Shown in pieces: positions 1-7,589 of a stretch of DNA of 64,000 bases. A program made the translations under genes and the position numbers. The DNA is from Clostridium sp. OS1-26 (GTDB lineage Bacteria > Bacillota > Clostridia > Clostridiales > Clostridiaceae): assembly GCF_030915445.1 (NCBI RefSeq), contig NZ_CP133264.1, positions 4,745,208 through 4,809,207 of the forward strand. Reading direction: 5' to 3'. Under the pieces are notes generated by a model. The model saw only the letters and a list, made by a program, of their open reading frames with translations. It searched no databases and was not told the origin of the DNA. Positions within the stretch are counted from its first letter, which is position 1. Each line of letters starts with the position of its first letter.

Positions 1-201
1 AACGGGCAAATTTTTACCTTCCCTAGTTTGTAAATAATCTTCGTAATGAGTATCATAGGTAAACAGTACCTTATCCCCATTTTGTAGATATCTCTTAACT
101 TTATCATATATACCTTGTTCTAATGTTTTTGCTTTTTCAAATCCAAGTGTTCCATCTACAAAGTCCTTTTGGTAATCAATAACTACTAATAGTTTTTTCA
201 T
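1..201 (-). CDS. pncA: Nicotinamidase / cysteine hydrolase, N-terminal part
   Basis: The minus strand from 201 encodes MKKLLVVIDYQKDFVDGTLG and runs off the left edge with 67 residues visible. The IDYQKDF motif with its aspartate is the N-terminal signature of the isochorismatase/nicotinamidase superfamily, where the Asp belongs to the Asp-Lys-Cys triad; the Lys and Cys lie outside the window. Nicotinamidase converts nicotinamide to nicotinate for the Preiss-Handler route. It starts 12 bases after the stop of the PRPP synthetase and follows the NrtR gene, so the name rests on operon context (NAD salvage) as much as on sequence. Another amidohydrolase of the same fold is possible. Confidence 0.75.
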   Translation of the reverse strand, partial: MKKLLVVIDYQKDFVDGTLGFEKAKTLEQGIYDKVKRYLQNGDKVLFTYDTHYEDYLQTREGKNLPV

Positions 202-213
202 AATGAATCCCCC

Positions 214-1011
214 TTAAATTTCGTAGACCTTAATTTTTTCATGCCTTCTATTTAAAATGCTATTGGTTGTATATATCCCTGTTATTAAATCATCCTTTAA
301 TAAATCCCCTTGAAAAACTGTATTTTCACAGTGAGTGACTGCTAGGTATATTTCTGTTGCCCCCATATCCTTTAGCTTAGAAGCTGTCAGCATAAAAGTG
401 CCACCCTTTGAACATAAATCATCCACTATGATAGCTTTAAAGCTTTTTCTTTCCATATGCCCATTAATCTGTAACTTCTTTATACGTCCTGTTCTAAAAT
501 CACGCTCTTTGCTAGCAGTTAGAGTTTTTTCATAGCATATTTCTTTTCCATATCTCTTTGCTGCACCTGCATCTGGATAAACTAAATATACCTCTTCTTT
601 TCCATCATTCAATTCTTTTAATAGCTTCTCTGCTAAAATTTTAGACATATCCACTACCTTAACTCTATCTAATAATGCAGTAGATACCTCTGAATGTGGC
701 TCATAAATAGTTACACTCTCAAAATCTAAATTATTAATCACCTTACACAAATGCTTTAGTGTAAAAATCATTATACCCTCTGTTCTGTCCATTCTGCTGT
801 AAGGCATATAAGGAAGAATTAAATTACATTTTACTTTTAGTTCATCTAAATGACTTTTCAAAAATATCAAGTGAGTTATATCCTCATCATTTTCAAAATT
901 AACTCTAATCTCATTATTATCATCTCTTAACTGTAAGCTTTTACTATCAATTAAGGATTCACCATTAGGAAATTTCTTAAATTCTATTCTCTCATCATTA
1001 AAATAAATCAT
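214..1011 (-). CDS. Ribose-phosphate pyrophosphokinase, short NAD-salvage type
   Basis: A 265-residue type I phosphoribosyltransferase-fold protein. Visible motifs: YMPYSRMDR (68-76), matching the conserved LPYxPYxRxDR segment of PRPP synthetases; PDAGAAKR (146-153), the PDxGxxKR ribose-phosphate segment; and VDDLCSKGGTF (196-206), the PRPP-binding loop. It is about 50 residues shorter than housekeeping Prs (about 315) and its loop departs from the usual VDDxxDTGGT. Short Prs versions of this type are known in NAD-salvage cassettes of bacteria and phages, where they feed PRPP to nicotinate or nicotinamide phosphoribosyltransferase. Here it sits between the NrtR regulator and a nicotinamidase, which supports the dedicated role. 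Cytoplasmic. A housekeeping prs is presumably elsewhere. Confidence 0.85.
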   Translation of the reverse strand: MIYFNDERIEFKKFPNGESLIDSKSLQLRDDNNEIRVNFENDEDITHLIFLKSHLDELKVKCNLILPYMPYSRMDRTEGIMIFTLKHLCKVINNLDFESVTIYEPHSEVSTALLDRVKVVDMSKILAEKLLKELNDGKEEVYLVYPDAGAAKRYGKEICYEKTLTASKERDFRTGRIKKLQINGHMERKSFKAIIVDDLCSKGGTFMLTASKLKDMGATEIYLAVTHCENTVFQGDLLKDDLITGIYTTNSILNRRHEKIKVYEI

Positions 1012-1032
1012 TTTATACCATCCTCTTCATTT

Positions 1033-1923
1033 TTAAAAATTATGCTCCCAGTTTTCATTAAACTTAAACACCTTAGCTGGTCTAAAGGGTTTACCCTCTA
1101 TCTTTTCATCAGTTTCTATAATCATTTCTCCCATTTTTCTTCTGAAGTTTAAAATTTCTCTCCCCATTATTGCTTCATAGACATTCTGCAGCTCCTTTAC
1201 AGTAAATACTCTTGGCAAAAGGTTAAAAGCAATTGGCGTATACTCCACTTTATTTCTTAATCTATCTATTCCATAATCTAATATCTTATAGTGGTCAAAA
1301 GCCAGTTTCTCTGTAGAGTTATCTAATAACCTATAAGCTGTTTCTTTCCTTCTAAAAATGTCCCTTCCAATTTTCTCTGTTACTTCATAATTCATTATTA
1401 TTTTTTCATCAATGGATTTAAGAGATATAAGATGTTTGTTTTCTATATACTGTTCATGCTTTTCAGAACTAATAAGAGTTTTATCTATCCAAAACCATTC
1501 ACTTTTCTTTTGTAAATCTGCTTCATTAAACCTTATACTGCTCTTTTCAACTAAAGCAATGTTTCCTACACTAATAATCCTTGTTCTTTTGTCCCTATCA
1601 ACATCTCCAAAAGTGTATAGCTGTTCAGTATAAACATTGTCTATACCTGTCTTCTCCTTAAGCTTCCTTTTAGCCCCCTCATCTAGACTTTCTTCTATAT
1701 CAACAAAACCACCTGGAAGCGCCCACTTTTCTTTATATGGATAGTCATCTCTTTTAATTAAAATAACCTGTAGTCCTTTTTTAGGAACCTTTCTAAGATT
1801 ATCCTCTTCCCTATCAGCAGTTGTAAATATTATGATATCGTTTGTAATACTCAGCTTTTTATAATCATTTTCATTATAATTCTTCAAGAATTCCTCTTCA
1901 TTGTCTATAAAATGTTTATTCAA
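1033..1923 (-). CDS. nrtR: NrtR-type Nudix-related transcriptional regulator of NAD metabolism
   Basis: A 296-residue protein with a Nudix domain (about 25-165) followed by a winged-helix C-terminus (about 180-275), the NrtR architecture. The Nudix box at 72-94 is degraded: G72, E78 and E90 remain, but the metal-binding positions of the REUxEE core read R86-K87 and E90-K91, so the hydrolase is probably inactive, as in most NrtR proteins, which instead sense ADP-ribose. NrtR usually represses NAD salvage genes, and here it is the first gene of an operon with PRPP synthetase and nicotinamidase, 21 bases apart. Autoregulation through the palindrome just upstream is inferred. C-terminal similarity was judged by eye only. 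Confidence 0.85.
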   Translation of the reverse strand: MNKHFIDNEEEFLKNYNENDYKKLSITNDIIIFTTADREEDNLRKVPKKGLQVILIKRDDYPYKEKWALPGGFVDIEESLDEGAKRKLKEKTGIDNVYTEQLYTFGDVDRDKRTRIISVGNIALVEKSSIRFNEADLQKKSEWFWIDKTLISSEKHEQYIENKHLISLKSIDEKIIMNYEVTEKIGRDIFRRKETAYRLLDNSTEKLAFDHYKILDYGIDRLRNKVEYTPIAFNLLPRVFTVKELQNVYEAIMGREILNFRRKMGEMIIETDEKIEGKPFRPAKVFKFNENWEHNF

Positions 1924-1957
1924 AATACTTCGCCTCTACTTATTATAGTTTAGATAT

Positions 1958-2009
1958 TATCAATTTGATATTATGTATTTATAATACCTCTTATTCCACT
2001 ATATGTCAA
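1958..2009 (-). promoter_or_regulatory. Sigma-A promoter and candidate NrtR operator
   Basis: Read on the minus strand, TTGACA (2009-2004) and TATTAT (1986-1981) are separated by exactly 17 bases, a good housekeeping promoter for the NrtR operon. Just downstream of the -10 lies the perfect palindrome TATCAA-T-TTGATA (1958-1970), where a repressor would block transcription. That NrtR is the protein binding here is inference from position. Confidence 0.65.
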
Positions 2010-2113
2010 TACATATCTTAAATTTTCTTATTTTAATAATTAAGCCTTTCTTGAATATAATGTTTATGGTTTACTTTTTTATTAGTTAACATAATATTAG
2101 AATTGTCAACTTA

Positions 2114-2129
2114 AATTTGATACTATGTA
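2114..2129. repeat. Second copy of the operator-region sequence
   Basis: AATTTGATACTATGTA at 2114-2129 repeats AATTTGATATTATGTA at 1962-1977 with one mismatch, 152 bases apart in direct orientation. The first copy overlaps the candidate NrtR operator. This could be an auxiliary site, or chance in A/T-rich DNA. Confidence 0.35.
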
Positions 2130-2211
2130 ATAAAACAATTCCATAATTAACCTTGTATTATATTACTATATATACATAAAATAACTCTAAATGTATTATG
2201 AGGTGATTAAT

Positions 2212-2355
2212 TTGAATTTTTTTAATATTTTTAGTTCATATAATTTCCATCACCATTTAATATTGTTTATATTGGGTATTACATATTTAATTGTTAAATC
2301 AACATTTACCTTATGGGTATTCTTTAAAGTCTTTAAATCTAGACTTAAGCGTTAA
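2212..2355 (+). CDS. Small hydrophobic protein, 47 aa
   Basis: A TTG-started frame of 47 codons preceded by GAGGTGA with a 5-base gap. It reads MNFFNIFSSYNFHHHLILFI and continues with one membrane-spanning stretch (about residues 16-42), ending in the basic tail FKSRLKR. The three consecutive histidines at 13-15 are notable. It stands alone in an otherwise empty 658-base gap between the NrtR gene and the GH18 gene. I do not recognise the family; the ribosome binding site and the amphipathic composition are the only support. It could be a membrane-active or regulatory micropeptide, or a chance frame. Confidence 0.4.
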   Translation: MNFFNIFSSYNFHHHLILFILGITYLIVKSTFTLWVFFKVFKSRLKR

Positions 2356-2581
2356 ATTTCAATTATATTTTACTAACTTGTGATTTTATATTTGCCCACC
2401 ATCTCAGTTTTATTAGTTGGCTTACTTTTCCCTTTTGTACAAGTTTAAATTAGGACGTAAAAATATCGTAAGCTTCATTATTATTTTTAAAAAGTTGTAC
2501 GAGATTAATTGATATATTTAGTACACTTCTCCTTCTATCTCATATAATGATATTGGATAAGTTTTATAAGAAGGAGATATT

Positions 2582-3865
2582 ATGCAAATTCATGTTGTTC
2601 AACCAGGACAGTCAATATTTGGAATAGCTCAGGCATATAATTCCACAGTTTCAGCAATTGTTGCAGCTAATGAAATTCCAAACCCTAATCAATTAGTGGT
2701 AGGGCAGGCATTGGTAATTCCTATTGTAGGAAGCTTCTATTGGGTACAACCGGGAGATAGTTTGTACAGCATTGCGCGCAGTTTTGGAATAAACTATCAA
2801 ACACTTGCACAGGTTAATGGAATTTCAGCTACTCAGCCACTGCAAATTGGATTAAGATTGTATATTCCTCCACGACCTAAAAGAGATGCAGAAATAAATG
2901 CATATGTTGAACCAATAGCTGGAAAGGTAGCCCCTGAATTAGAGCAGGCAGCTCGAAGTGCAGCACCATTTCTGACATACCTAGCACCATTTAGCTTCCA
3001 GATTCAGAGAGATGGAACATTGAAAGCTCCTCCATTAAATAATTTTCCAGCCATAGCCAAAGCGAATAATGCAGCCTTAATGCTGGTAGTTACTAACCTT
3101 GAAAACGGGCAATTCAGCACGGAGCTCGGGAGAATCATTTTGACAGATACAGAAGTACAAAATCGTCTGCTTAATAACATCGTCGCAACAGCAAAACAAT
3201 ATGGTTTTAGCGATATACATTTTGATCTGGAGTTTTTGCCTCCTGAATTAAGGGAAAACTATAATAACTTTTTGAGGAAGGCAAAAGCAAGGCTCTCTTC
3301 AGAAGGTTTGATGATGTCTACAGCTTTGGCACCAAAAACAAGCTCCACTCAGGCAGGCTTATTGTATCAAGCCCATGACTATAGAGCTCATGGTGAAATT
3401 GCAGATTTTGTTGTCTTAATGACTTATGAATGGGGCTACAGCGGCGGCCCTCCAATGCCTGTGTCTCCACTGCCTCAAGTTAGGCAAGTTATTGAATATG
3501 CTTTAACAGAAATGCCTTCTTCTAAAATTATGATGGGCCAAAACTTATATGGATATGATTGGACACTTCCTTTTGTACCTGGAACTACTGCAAAGGCTGT
3601 CAGCCCTCAGCGTGCCATTGAAATAGCGGCAGAAAATAATGTGCCAATTAGATATGACTATACAGCACAAGCTCCTTTTTTCAATTATACCGATAGCCAA
3701 GGAAAACAGCATATAGTATGGTTTGAAGATGCGCGATCAATTCAAGCGAAGTTTGATCTTGTAAAAGAGCTTAATTTACGAGGAGTTAGTTATTGGAAAT
3801 TAGGTCTTCCTTTCCCACAAAACTGGCTTTTGATAGAAGATAATTTTAACGTAGTAAAACGATGA
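2582..3865 (+). CDS. LysM-GH18 protein, spore cortex-lysin/YaaH type
   Basis: 427 residues: two LysM modules (about 2-47 and 52-96), which bind peptidoglycan glycan strands, then a GH18 TIM barrel (about 105-425). The catalytic strand reads HFDLEF with the presumed acid/base Glu217 and assisting Asp215; most GH18 enzymes have DxxDxDxE, and this shortened form is typical of the SleL/YaaH group. In that group the enzyme is an N-acetylglucosaminidase acting on spore cortex fragments. There is no signal peptide: the protein starts directly with the LysM, as in YaaH-type spore-coat-associated members. A strong AAGGAG site precedes the ATG. Single gene with a hairpin downstream. Assignment to spore germination is from the family. 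Confidence 0.85.
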   Translation: MQIHVVQPGQSIFGIAQAYNSTVSAIVAANEIPNPNQLVVGQALVIPIVGSFYWVQPGDSLYSIARSFGINYQTLAQVNGISATQPLQIGLRLYIPPRPKRDAEINAYVEPIAGKVAPELEQAARSAAPFLTYLAPFSFQIQRDGTLKAPPLNNFPAIAKANNAALMLVVTNLENGQFSTELGRIILTDTEVQNRLLNNIVATAKQYGFSDIHFDLEFLPPELRENYNNFLRKAKARLSSEGLMMSTALAPKTSSTQAGLLYQAHDYRAHGEIADFVVLMTYEWGYSGGPPMPVSPLPQVRQVIEYALTEMPSSKIMMGQNLYGYDWTLPFVPGTTAKAVSPQRAIEIAAENNVPIRYDYTAQAPFFNYTDSQGKQHIVWFEDARSIQAKFDLVKELNLRGVSYWKLGLPFPQNWLLIEDNFNVVKR

Positions 3866-3877
3866 AGTGAAAACTTG

Positions 3878-3910
3878 AATCAGATGGGATTTCAAAACTC
3901 ATCTGATTTT
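3878..3910 (+). terminator. Terminator-like hairpin after the GH18 gene
   Basis: Perfect 9-bp arms AATCAGATG (3878-3886) and CATCTGATT (3900-3908) followed by TT, 13 bases after the GH18 stop. Confidence 0.6.
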
Positions 3911-3966
3911 GTGTGAATCGCTTTCACAGAGGGCGATGGGGTATTAAAACGGGTAGTCATCGGATA
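3911..3966 (+). repeat. Dispersed intergenic repeat, family 1 copy A
   Basis: Starts GTGTGAATCGCTTTCAC and ends TAGTCATCGGAT. The same elements in the same order (GTGTGAgTCGCTTaC, GGGTATTA, TAGTCATCaGAT) are found at 32281-32361, and the first part recurs inverted at 9841-9944. Always intergenic; function unknown. Confidence 0.6.
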
Positions 3967-4001
3967 AATTATAGAAATTATCTTGTGATATAAAACTTTT
4001 C

Positions 4002-4049
4002 AAATTACCCAAACATAATACTTTTGTTAATATCATGTTTGGGTAATTT
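4002..4049. terminator. Hairpin with 15-bp perfect stem
   Basis: Arms at 4002-4016 and 4035-4049 (AAATTACCCAAACAT and its complement) pair perfectly around an 18-base loop. It lies 9 bases beyond the stop of the minus-strand Cys-rich gene and also faces the GH18 gene, so it can serve both directions. No long T-run. Confidence 0.65.
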
Positions 4050-4058
4050 AACCAACTT

Positions 4059-4496
4059 CTACAATTGATTCAATTGTTTAATTTCTTGTTGAATTAAGTT
4101 AGCAAAACTAGGGTTTTGTTTAGCAACATTAAAAATATATGTTAGTATGTTACCTGGATAATAAACCGTTTCTTTTAAAAATATACTTTCAAGAGATCTT
4201 CTAGCTAATGAAACAGCACAATTTTCATTATGCCTTTCATTACACTCTTTACATAACTTACATATAGATGCTATACATCTTGCCATCATTGCATTATCAT
4301 AAGGTTTCATATCTTCTTTTGGAATAAGTTGCACTCCATCTCTAACCACTGTCAATCCGTTTTTTTTAATCGAATTTACTACACTTAGAGCAAATCCAAT
4401 ATTGCATTTAGCTTTAATACAATTTACTGTATCATAGTCTTTACAGTCAAAACATATTTGCTGTAAATTGCTAATTGTATTATTAATGTAATCCAT
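4059..4496 (-). CDS. Cysteine-rich hypothetical protein, 145 aa
   Basis: Not recognised. The 145 residues contain ten cysteines, arranged as CxxC pairs and close neighbours in two blocks: CFDC-x8-CIKAKC near the N-terminus (about 15-31) and CIASICKLCKEC-x6-NC in the middle (about 74-93). There is no signal peptide or membrane segment, so it is cytoplasmic and may bind zinc or an Fe-S cluster. The C-terminus (about 110-145) is helical and Gln/Asn-rich. Start chosen at the ATG behind GAAGGGGAAAGG. It is a single gene between two strong hairpins, so transcribed alone. Metal binding is inference from the cysteine spacing only. Confidence 0.7.
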   Translation of the reverse strand: MDYINNTISNLQQICFDCKDYDTVNCIKAKCNIGFALSVVNSIKKNGLTVVRDGVQLIPKEDMKPYDNAMMARCIASICKLCKECNERHNENCAVSLARRSLESIFLKETVYYPGNILTYIFNVAKQNPSFANLIQQEIKQLNQL

Positions 4497-4604
4497 ACCT
4501 TTCCCCTTCCCTTATATTACTAATAATTTTACTTCCCTTAACTATTAATCAAGCACTCAATGCTGCTATGTAATGCACTTTTATTTATTTTTTGTAACAA
4601 TTAC

Positions 4605-4651
4605 TACTAAAAGAATGGATAGCTTAGATTTGACTATCCATTCTTTTAGTA
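4605..4651. terminator. Bidirectional terminator, 18-bp stem
   Basis: Arms 4605-4622 and 4634-4651 are perfectly complementary (core AAAAGAATGGATAG) with an 11-base loop; T-rich on both sides. It lies just beyond the end of the azoreductase gene. Confidence 0.75.
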
Positions 4652-4671
4652 ATTAACTCTTAGGATAAGTG

Positions 4672-5274
4672 CTAAAAGTTTTTCACTTTTTCTTCAGCCT
4701 TTTCAATTGCATTTTTTACAATTGCTTCTACATCTTCACCAATAACATCTAACTTGTCTGCTGATATTGTAGTAAAGTCAGTTATTCCAAGGAAAGCAAA
4801 GATTGTTCTTAAATATCTATCTCCCATTTCATACGCTGCAGCTGGCCCCTCTGAATATCCGCCACCTCTTGCAACAATATGAACTGCTTTTTTCCCTTGA
4901 CATAGACCAACTGGTCCCTCTGCAGTATACTTAAATGTAATTCCTGTAACACTTATATAATCAATATATGCTTTTAGTATTGCTGGAAAGCTTAAGTTCC
5001 ACATTGGTGCTGCAATTATATATTTATCTGCTTCAGCAAATTGATACGCATATTTTAAAATTGGATGTTCTTTGCCTTCACCAGGTGCTGGTCTATGAAG
5101 GCTGATACCCTCTTCTGTTAGAAATCCTATGCCCTCTTTGTATAGATCTAAAGTTATAATTTTATCATTAGGATTAAGTTCCCTATACTGTTCAACAAAG
5201 TTATCTGAAATTTTAAAAGTTCTTGATGATCCTTCTGATTTTGTATTTGCTTTAATATATAATACTTTACTCAC
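4672..5274 (-). CDS. azoR: FMN-dependent NADH-azoreductase family
   Basis: 200 residues of flavodoxin-like fold. The FMN-binding segments are visible: KSEGSSRT after the first strand (about 12-19) and APMWNLSFPAILKAYIDY (about 89-106), the AzoR signature, plus ARGGGYSEGPAA (about 135-146). Family members reduce quinones and azo compounds with NADH and are usually induced by thiol-reactive electrophiles. Start is GTG, preceded by GAGGTAAATTACT. It is divergent from an HxlR regulator with a shared control region holding a 12-bp-arm palindrome, an arrangement typical of HxlR/YodB-type quinone-sensing pairs. Specific inducer not deducible. Confidence 0.88.
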   Translation of the reverse strand: MSKVLYIKANTKSEGSSRTFKISDNFVEQYRELNPNDKIITLDLYKEGIGFLTEEGISLHRPAPGEGKEHPILKYAYQFAEADKYIIAAPMWNLSFPAILKAYIDYISVTGITFKYTAEGPVGLCQGKKAVHIVARGGGYSEGPAAAYEMGDRYLRTIFAFLGITDFTTISADKLDVIGEDVEAIVKNAIEKAEEKVKNF

Positions 5275-5433
5275 AGTAATTTACCTCACTTTAAATTTAA
5301 TTTAATGTTTAATATCTTTCGTGATTATTATTTTTCTATACATACAAATAAATGCATTTATTTATGATAGCTATCTTTCATTAATTTTCTATGATATTAT
5401 AATATTATTTAATTCATCTTTTATCAAGTATGC

Positions 5434-5462
5434 ACTTTTTTGTCATACTGTGACAAAAAAGT
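5434..5462. promoter_or_regulatory. 29-bp palindrome upstream of hxlR, candidate operator
   Basis: ACTTTTTTGTCA-TACTG-TGACAAAAAAGT is a perfect inverted repeat with 12-base arms, ending 26 bases before the HxlR start codon. A TATAAT box lies near 5398. HxlR/YodB-type dimers bind such palindromes; binding by this HxlR is inferred. Confidence 0.6.
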
Positions 5463-5488
5463 CATCACTAATTAGTGGGGGTTTTAAA

Positions 5489-5881
5489 ATGGAGCAGTTA
5501 ACAAATAGGCATGAAGAATGCTATATGAAGGAGAAGTGCCTTCAATATGAACAGTGTCCAATGGTCCTAATTCAGGACATGATTTCTGGAAAATGGAAAA
5601 TACTGATTTTATGGTATTTAAGTTATTCAAAACTTAGATTCAGCGATATTCAGAGAAAACTACCTAATGTTGCTCAAAAAGTACTTTCACGCCAGTTAAA
5701 AAGTTTAGAAGAAGATAATCTTATACACAGGAAGGTGTACCCTGTTGTACCACCTAAAGTCGAATACAGCCTAACAGATGTTGGTAGAAAATTAATTCCT
5801 ATCTTAGAGATGATGCACAAATTTGGAGCTGAATGTTTAGAGGAAGATCTTGAAAAGCAAAATAGGGATATGACTAAATAG
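5489..5881 (+). CDS. HxlR-family winged-helix regulator
   Basis: 130 residues, the usual size for HxlR. The frame is open further upstream, but the ATG at 5489 is chosen because it follows TAGTGGGGG and gives the family's normal N-terminus. The CPM sequence (cysteine followed by the GKWKILILWYL helix, about 24-42) is the HxlR hallmark: this Cys is the thiol sensor in YodB, CatR and HypR. The wing and recognition helix follow (FSDIQRKLPNVAQKVLSRQLKSLE). Divergent from the azoreductase, which it probably represses until electrophile or quinone modifies the Cys. Two further Cys lie before it (ECYMKEKC). Confidence 0.88.
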   Translation: MEQLTNRHEECYMKEKCLQYEQCPMVLIQDMISGKWKILILWYLSYSKLRFSDIQRKLPNVAQKVLSRQLKSLEEDNLIHRKVYPVVPPKVEYSLTDVGRKLIPILEMMHKFGAECLEEDLEKQNRDMTK

Positions 5882-5892
5882 CCATATCCCTA
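5863..5892 (+). terminator. Hairpin overlapping the hxlR stop
   Basis: TAGGGATATG (5863-5872) pairs with CATATCCCTA (5883-5892), 10 bp perfect; the hxlR stop is in the loop. Only a short T-rich tail (TCTTTTC) follows. Confidence 0.5.
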
Positions 5893-5906
5893 ATCAAAAA
5901 TCTTTT

Positions 5907-6180
5907 CTACAATGACTTCCCCAGTTCTTCTACTTTCATAAGTGCATCCGTTGCTTCAATAGCACCTTTTTCATTAACCTTTTGAACTGCCAGCACTCCT
6001 TTGTCTTCCCACTTCATATAGTGAGCAATCTCTCTATATGTTGCTATTATCCCATCGAATACATTCATCCCCTCATCGGCCCCGCATACAAGCAGAAAAC
6101 TTTCTTTTCCAACCTATTTCCCCCTCTAATACTGTTAAAGCTTTTTTTATTACATCATACATACCTGCTATAGAATTTAT
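5907..6180 (-). pseudogene. Remnant of a flavodoxin-fold NADPH-dependent FMN reductase
   Basis: Minus-strand translation gives NSIAGMYDVIKKALTVLEGE and IGWK, then after a one-base frame change KESFLLVCGADEGMNVFDGI continuing to MKVEELGKSL and a TAG at 5909-5907. The second part resembles the C-terminal half of the flavodoxin-fold reductases annotated as NADPH-dependent FMN reductase or Fe-S flavoprotein. The N-terminal half with the FMN loop is absent, and the A-run in TGGAAAAG carries one base too many. It is therefore a decayed gene. It lies next to the HxlR/azoreductase pair and may once have been part of that regulon. Confidence 0.65.
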
Positions 6181-6322
6181 TTAATTTACAAAGCCTCCTT
6201 AACGAGAATAAATAATTAAAAAATTTAGGTAATTATTTGATTTTATTATCTACTATCCATATAATGTAATTATCTTCCTATAGAAAATAATTAATTACAA
6301 ACAATATAAGGGGTCTAAAAAT

Positions 6323-6931
6323 ATGGAGAGAGAAAAGATATTAGAGAATATAAAAATACAAATCAAAAATGGAAATCATATTATTGGTGTAGCAACAGGT
6401 ACAGGTATGACAGCAAAGTATGCTGAAAAAGGTGGAGCTGATTTTCTTTTAATGCTAAATTCCGGTAGGTTTCGACAAATGGGAAGAAGTTCATTAGCAG
6501 GTTTTCTGCCATTTTGCAATAGCAATGATATGGTAATGGATTTTTCTGCAAGAGAGATAATACCCTTAGTAAAAGATATACCTATTATTTTTGGATTTAA
6601 TGCAACTGACCCTACAAAAGATATAGAAAGCTACATAGATAAAATAAAAGATATGGGCTTTTCAGGTATTAATAACTACCCCACAGTTGGACTTATAGAT
6701 AGTCAATTTGGTGAGGCTCTCGAAGAAGCTGGATATCATTATTTGATTGAAGTGGAAGCTATAAGAGTTGCCCATGTAAAAAATATGTTCACAGTTGCCT
6801 TTGTATTTAACGAGGTGCAAGCAGAACAAATGATTGATGCTGGTGCTGACGCCATTTGCGTACATTTAGGCCTAACAGGTGGGGGGCTATTAGGGGCAAA
6901 AAAGTATTTTCACTTGAAGCTGCAAAGGTAA
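6323..6931 (+). CDS. Tm-1/PEP-hydrolase-like TIM barrel, 5' part of a TIM-AraC regulator
   Basis: 202 residues covering most of a TIM barrel of the family annotated as TIM-barrel signal transduction / phosphoenolpyruvate hydrolase-like. It is clearly paralogous to the enzyme at 8932-9762: both share GVxTGTGMTAK-like, LNSGRFRQMGRSSLAG, NNYPTVGLIDxxF and the GADAICVHLGLT segments. At residue 193 the frame leaves the family and soon stops, while the rest of the barrel and an AraC domain continue in the -1 frame. Correcting one base near 6904 gives a 397-residue TIM-AraC fusion. The start follows AAGGGG. In the fusion the barrel presumably senses the ligand that the paralogous enzyme acts on. Confidence 0.8.
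   Translation: MEREKILENIKIQIKNGNHIIGVATGTGMTAKYAEKGGADFLLMLNSGRFRQMGRSSLAGFLPFCNSNDMVMDFSAREIIPLVKDIPIIFGFNATDPTKDIESYIDKIKDMGFSGINNYPTVGLIDSQFGEALEEAGYHYLIEVEAIRVAHVKNMFTVAFVFNEVQAEQMIDAGADAICVHLGLTGGGLLGAKKYFHLKLQR
6877..6904 (+). other. A-AAA-AAG slippery heptamer at the frame switch
   Basis: In frame, the codons are GCA-AAA-AAG (6896-6904), so 6898-6904 is A-AAA-AAG, the heptamer used for -1 frameshifting in E. coli dnaX. A -1 slip gives GTA-TTT-TCA next, exactly the frame of the downstream half. The purine-rich AGGTGGGGGG (6877-6886) lies 11 bases upstream, where a Shine-Dalgarno-like stimulator sits in dnaX. I see no strong stem-loop downstream. A lost A (A7 to A6) explains the data equally well. 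Confidence 0.5.
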
Positions 6932-6933
6932 AA

Positions 6934-7515
6934 ATGGAAAAGATATTTAATAGATGCAATGAGTTAAAACCAGATGTGATTAAATTAATATATGGTGGTC
7001 CTGTAAAGACACCAATTGATGTTCAGTACATGTATAGTAATACTGAAGATTTGATGGGATATATAGGTGGATCAGCCTTTGAGAGAATTCCATCTGAAAA
7101 ATCTATTACAAATATAACAAAAGCTTTTAAAGTATCAGCACAACTTGATGAAGATGATTTATTGCTTAAGATGCTAGATGGAATTACAAAACACTATAAC
7201 TATGTTGAATTTGTGAAGGAATATGTTGCTCAAAATTATATGAATGATATTTCATTCTTAGATTTAGCTAAGGTAGCCCATGTATCTAGAGGTTACTTAA
7301 GTAGCCTTTTTAAAAAAGAGGTAGGTTGTAGTTTTCCAGAGTATCTAGTTAAATTCCGTATAAATAAAGCAGCAGAAATCCTAAATAAAGAAAATATACA
7401 GTTATCAGAGTTAGCAGAATTAGTTGGTTATCAAGATTATGCGCAGTTTAGTAAGATGTTTAAAAAGTATAAAGGGTGTTCTCCAAAACAATATAAATCT
7501 AAAAATATAACATAA
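6934..7515 (+). CDS. AraC-type DNA-binding domain, 3' part of the TIM-AraC regulator
   Basis: Continues the barrel of the preceding frame (VFSLEAAKVKMEK onward, with IYGGPVKTPIDV and GGSAFERIPSE matching the paralogue's last strands) and then a complete AraC HTH pair of about 95 residues: DISFLDLAKVAHVSRGYLSS and the second helix-turn-helix LSELAELVGYQDYAQFSKMF, ending KYKGCSPKQYK. Joined to the upstream frame by -1 slippage it makes a 397-residue protein. If translated alone, the ATG at 6934 follows AAAGG and lies 2 bases after the upstream stop, allowing re-initiation. It probably controls the two-gene operon at 7648-9762. Confidence 0.7.
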   Translation: MEKIFNRCNELKPDVIKLIYGGPVKTPIDVQYMYSNTEDLMGYIGGSAFERIPSEKSITNITKAFKVSAQLDEDDLLLKMLDGITKHYNYVEFVKEYVAQNYMNDISFLDLAKVAHVSRGYLSSLFKKEVGCSFPEYLVKFRINKAAEILNKENIQLSELAELVGYQDYAQFSKMFKKYKGCSPKQYKSKNIT

Positions 7516-7589
7516 ACACAAAAACATAGTACATAACAACGTTTACATTGAGAAGTGAAGAAAGTATGATTAACTTATGATTTTGTTAT

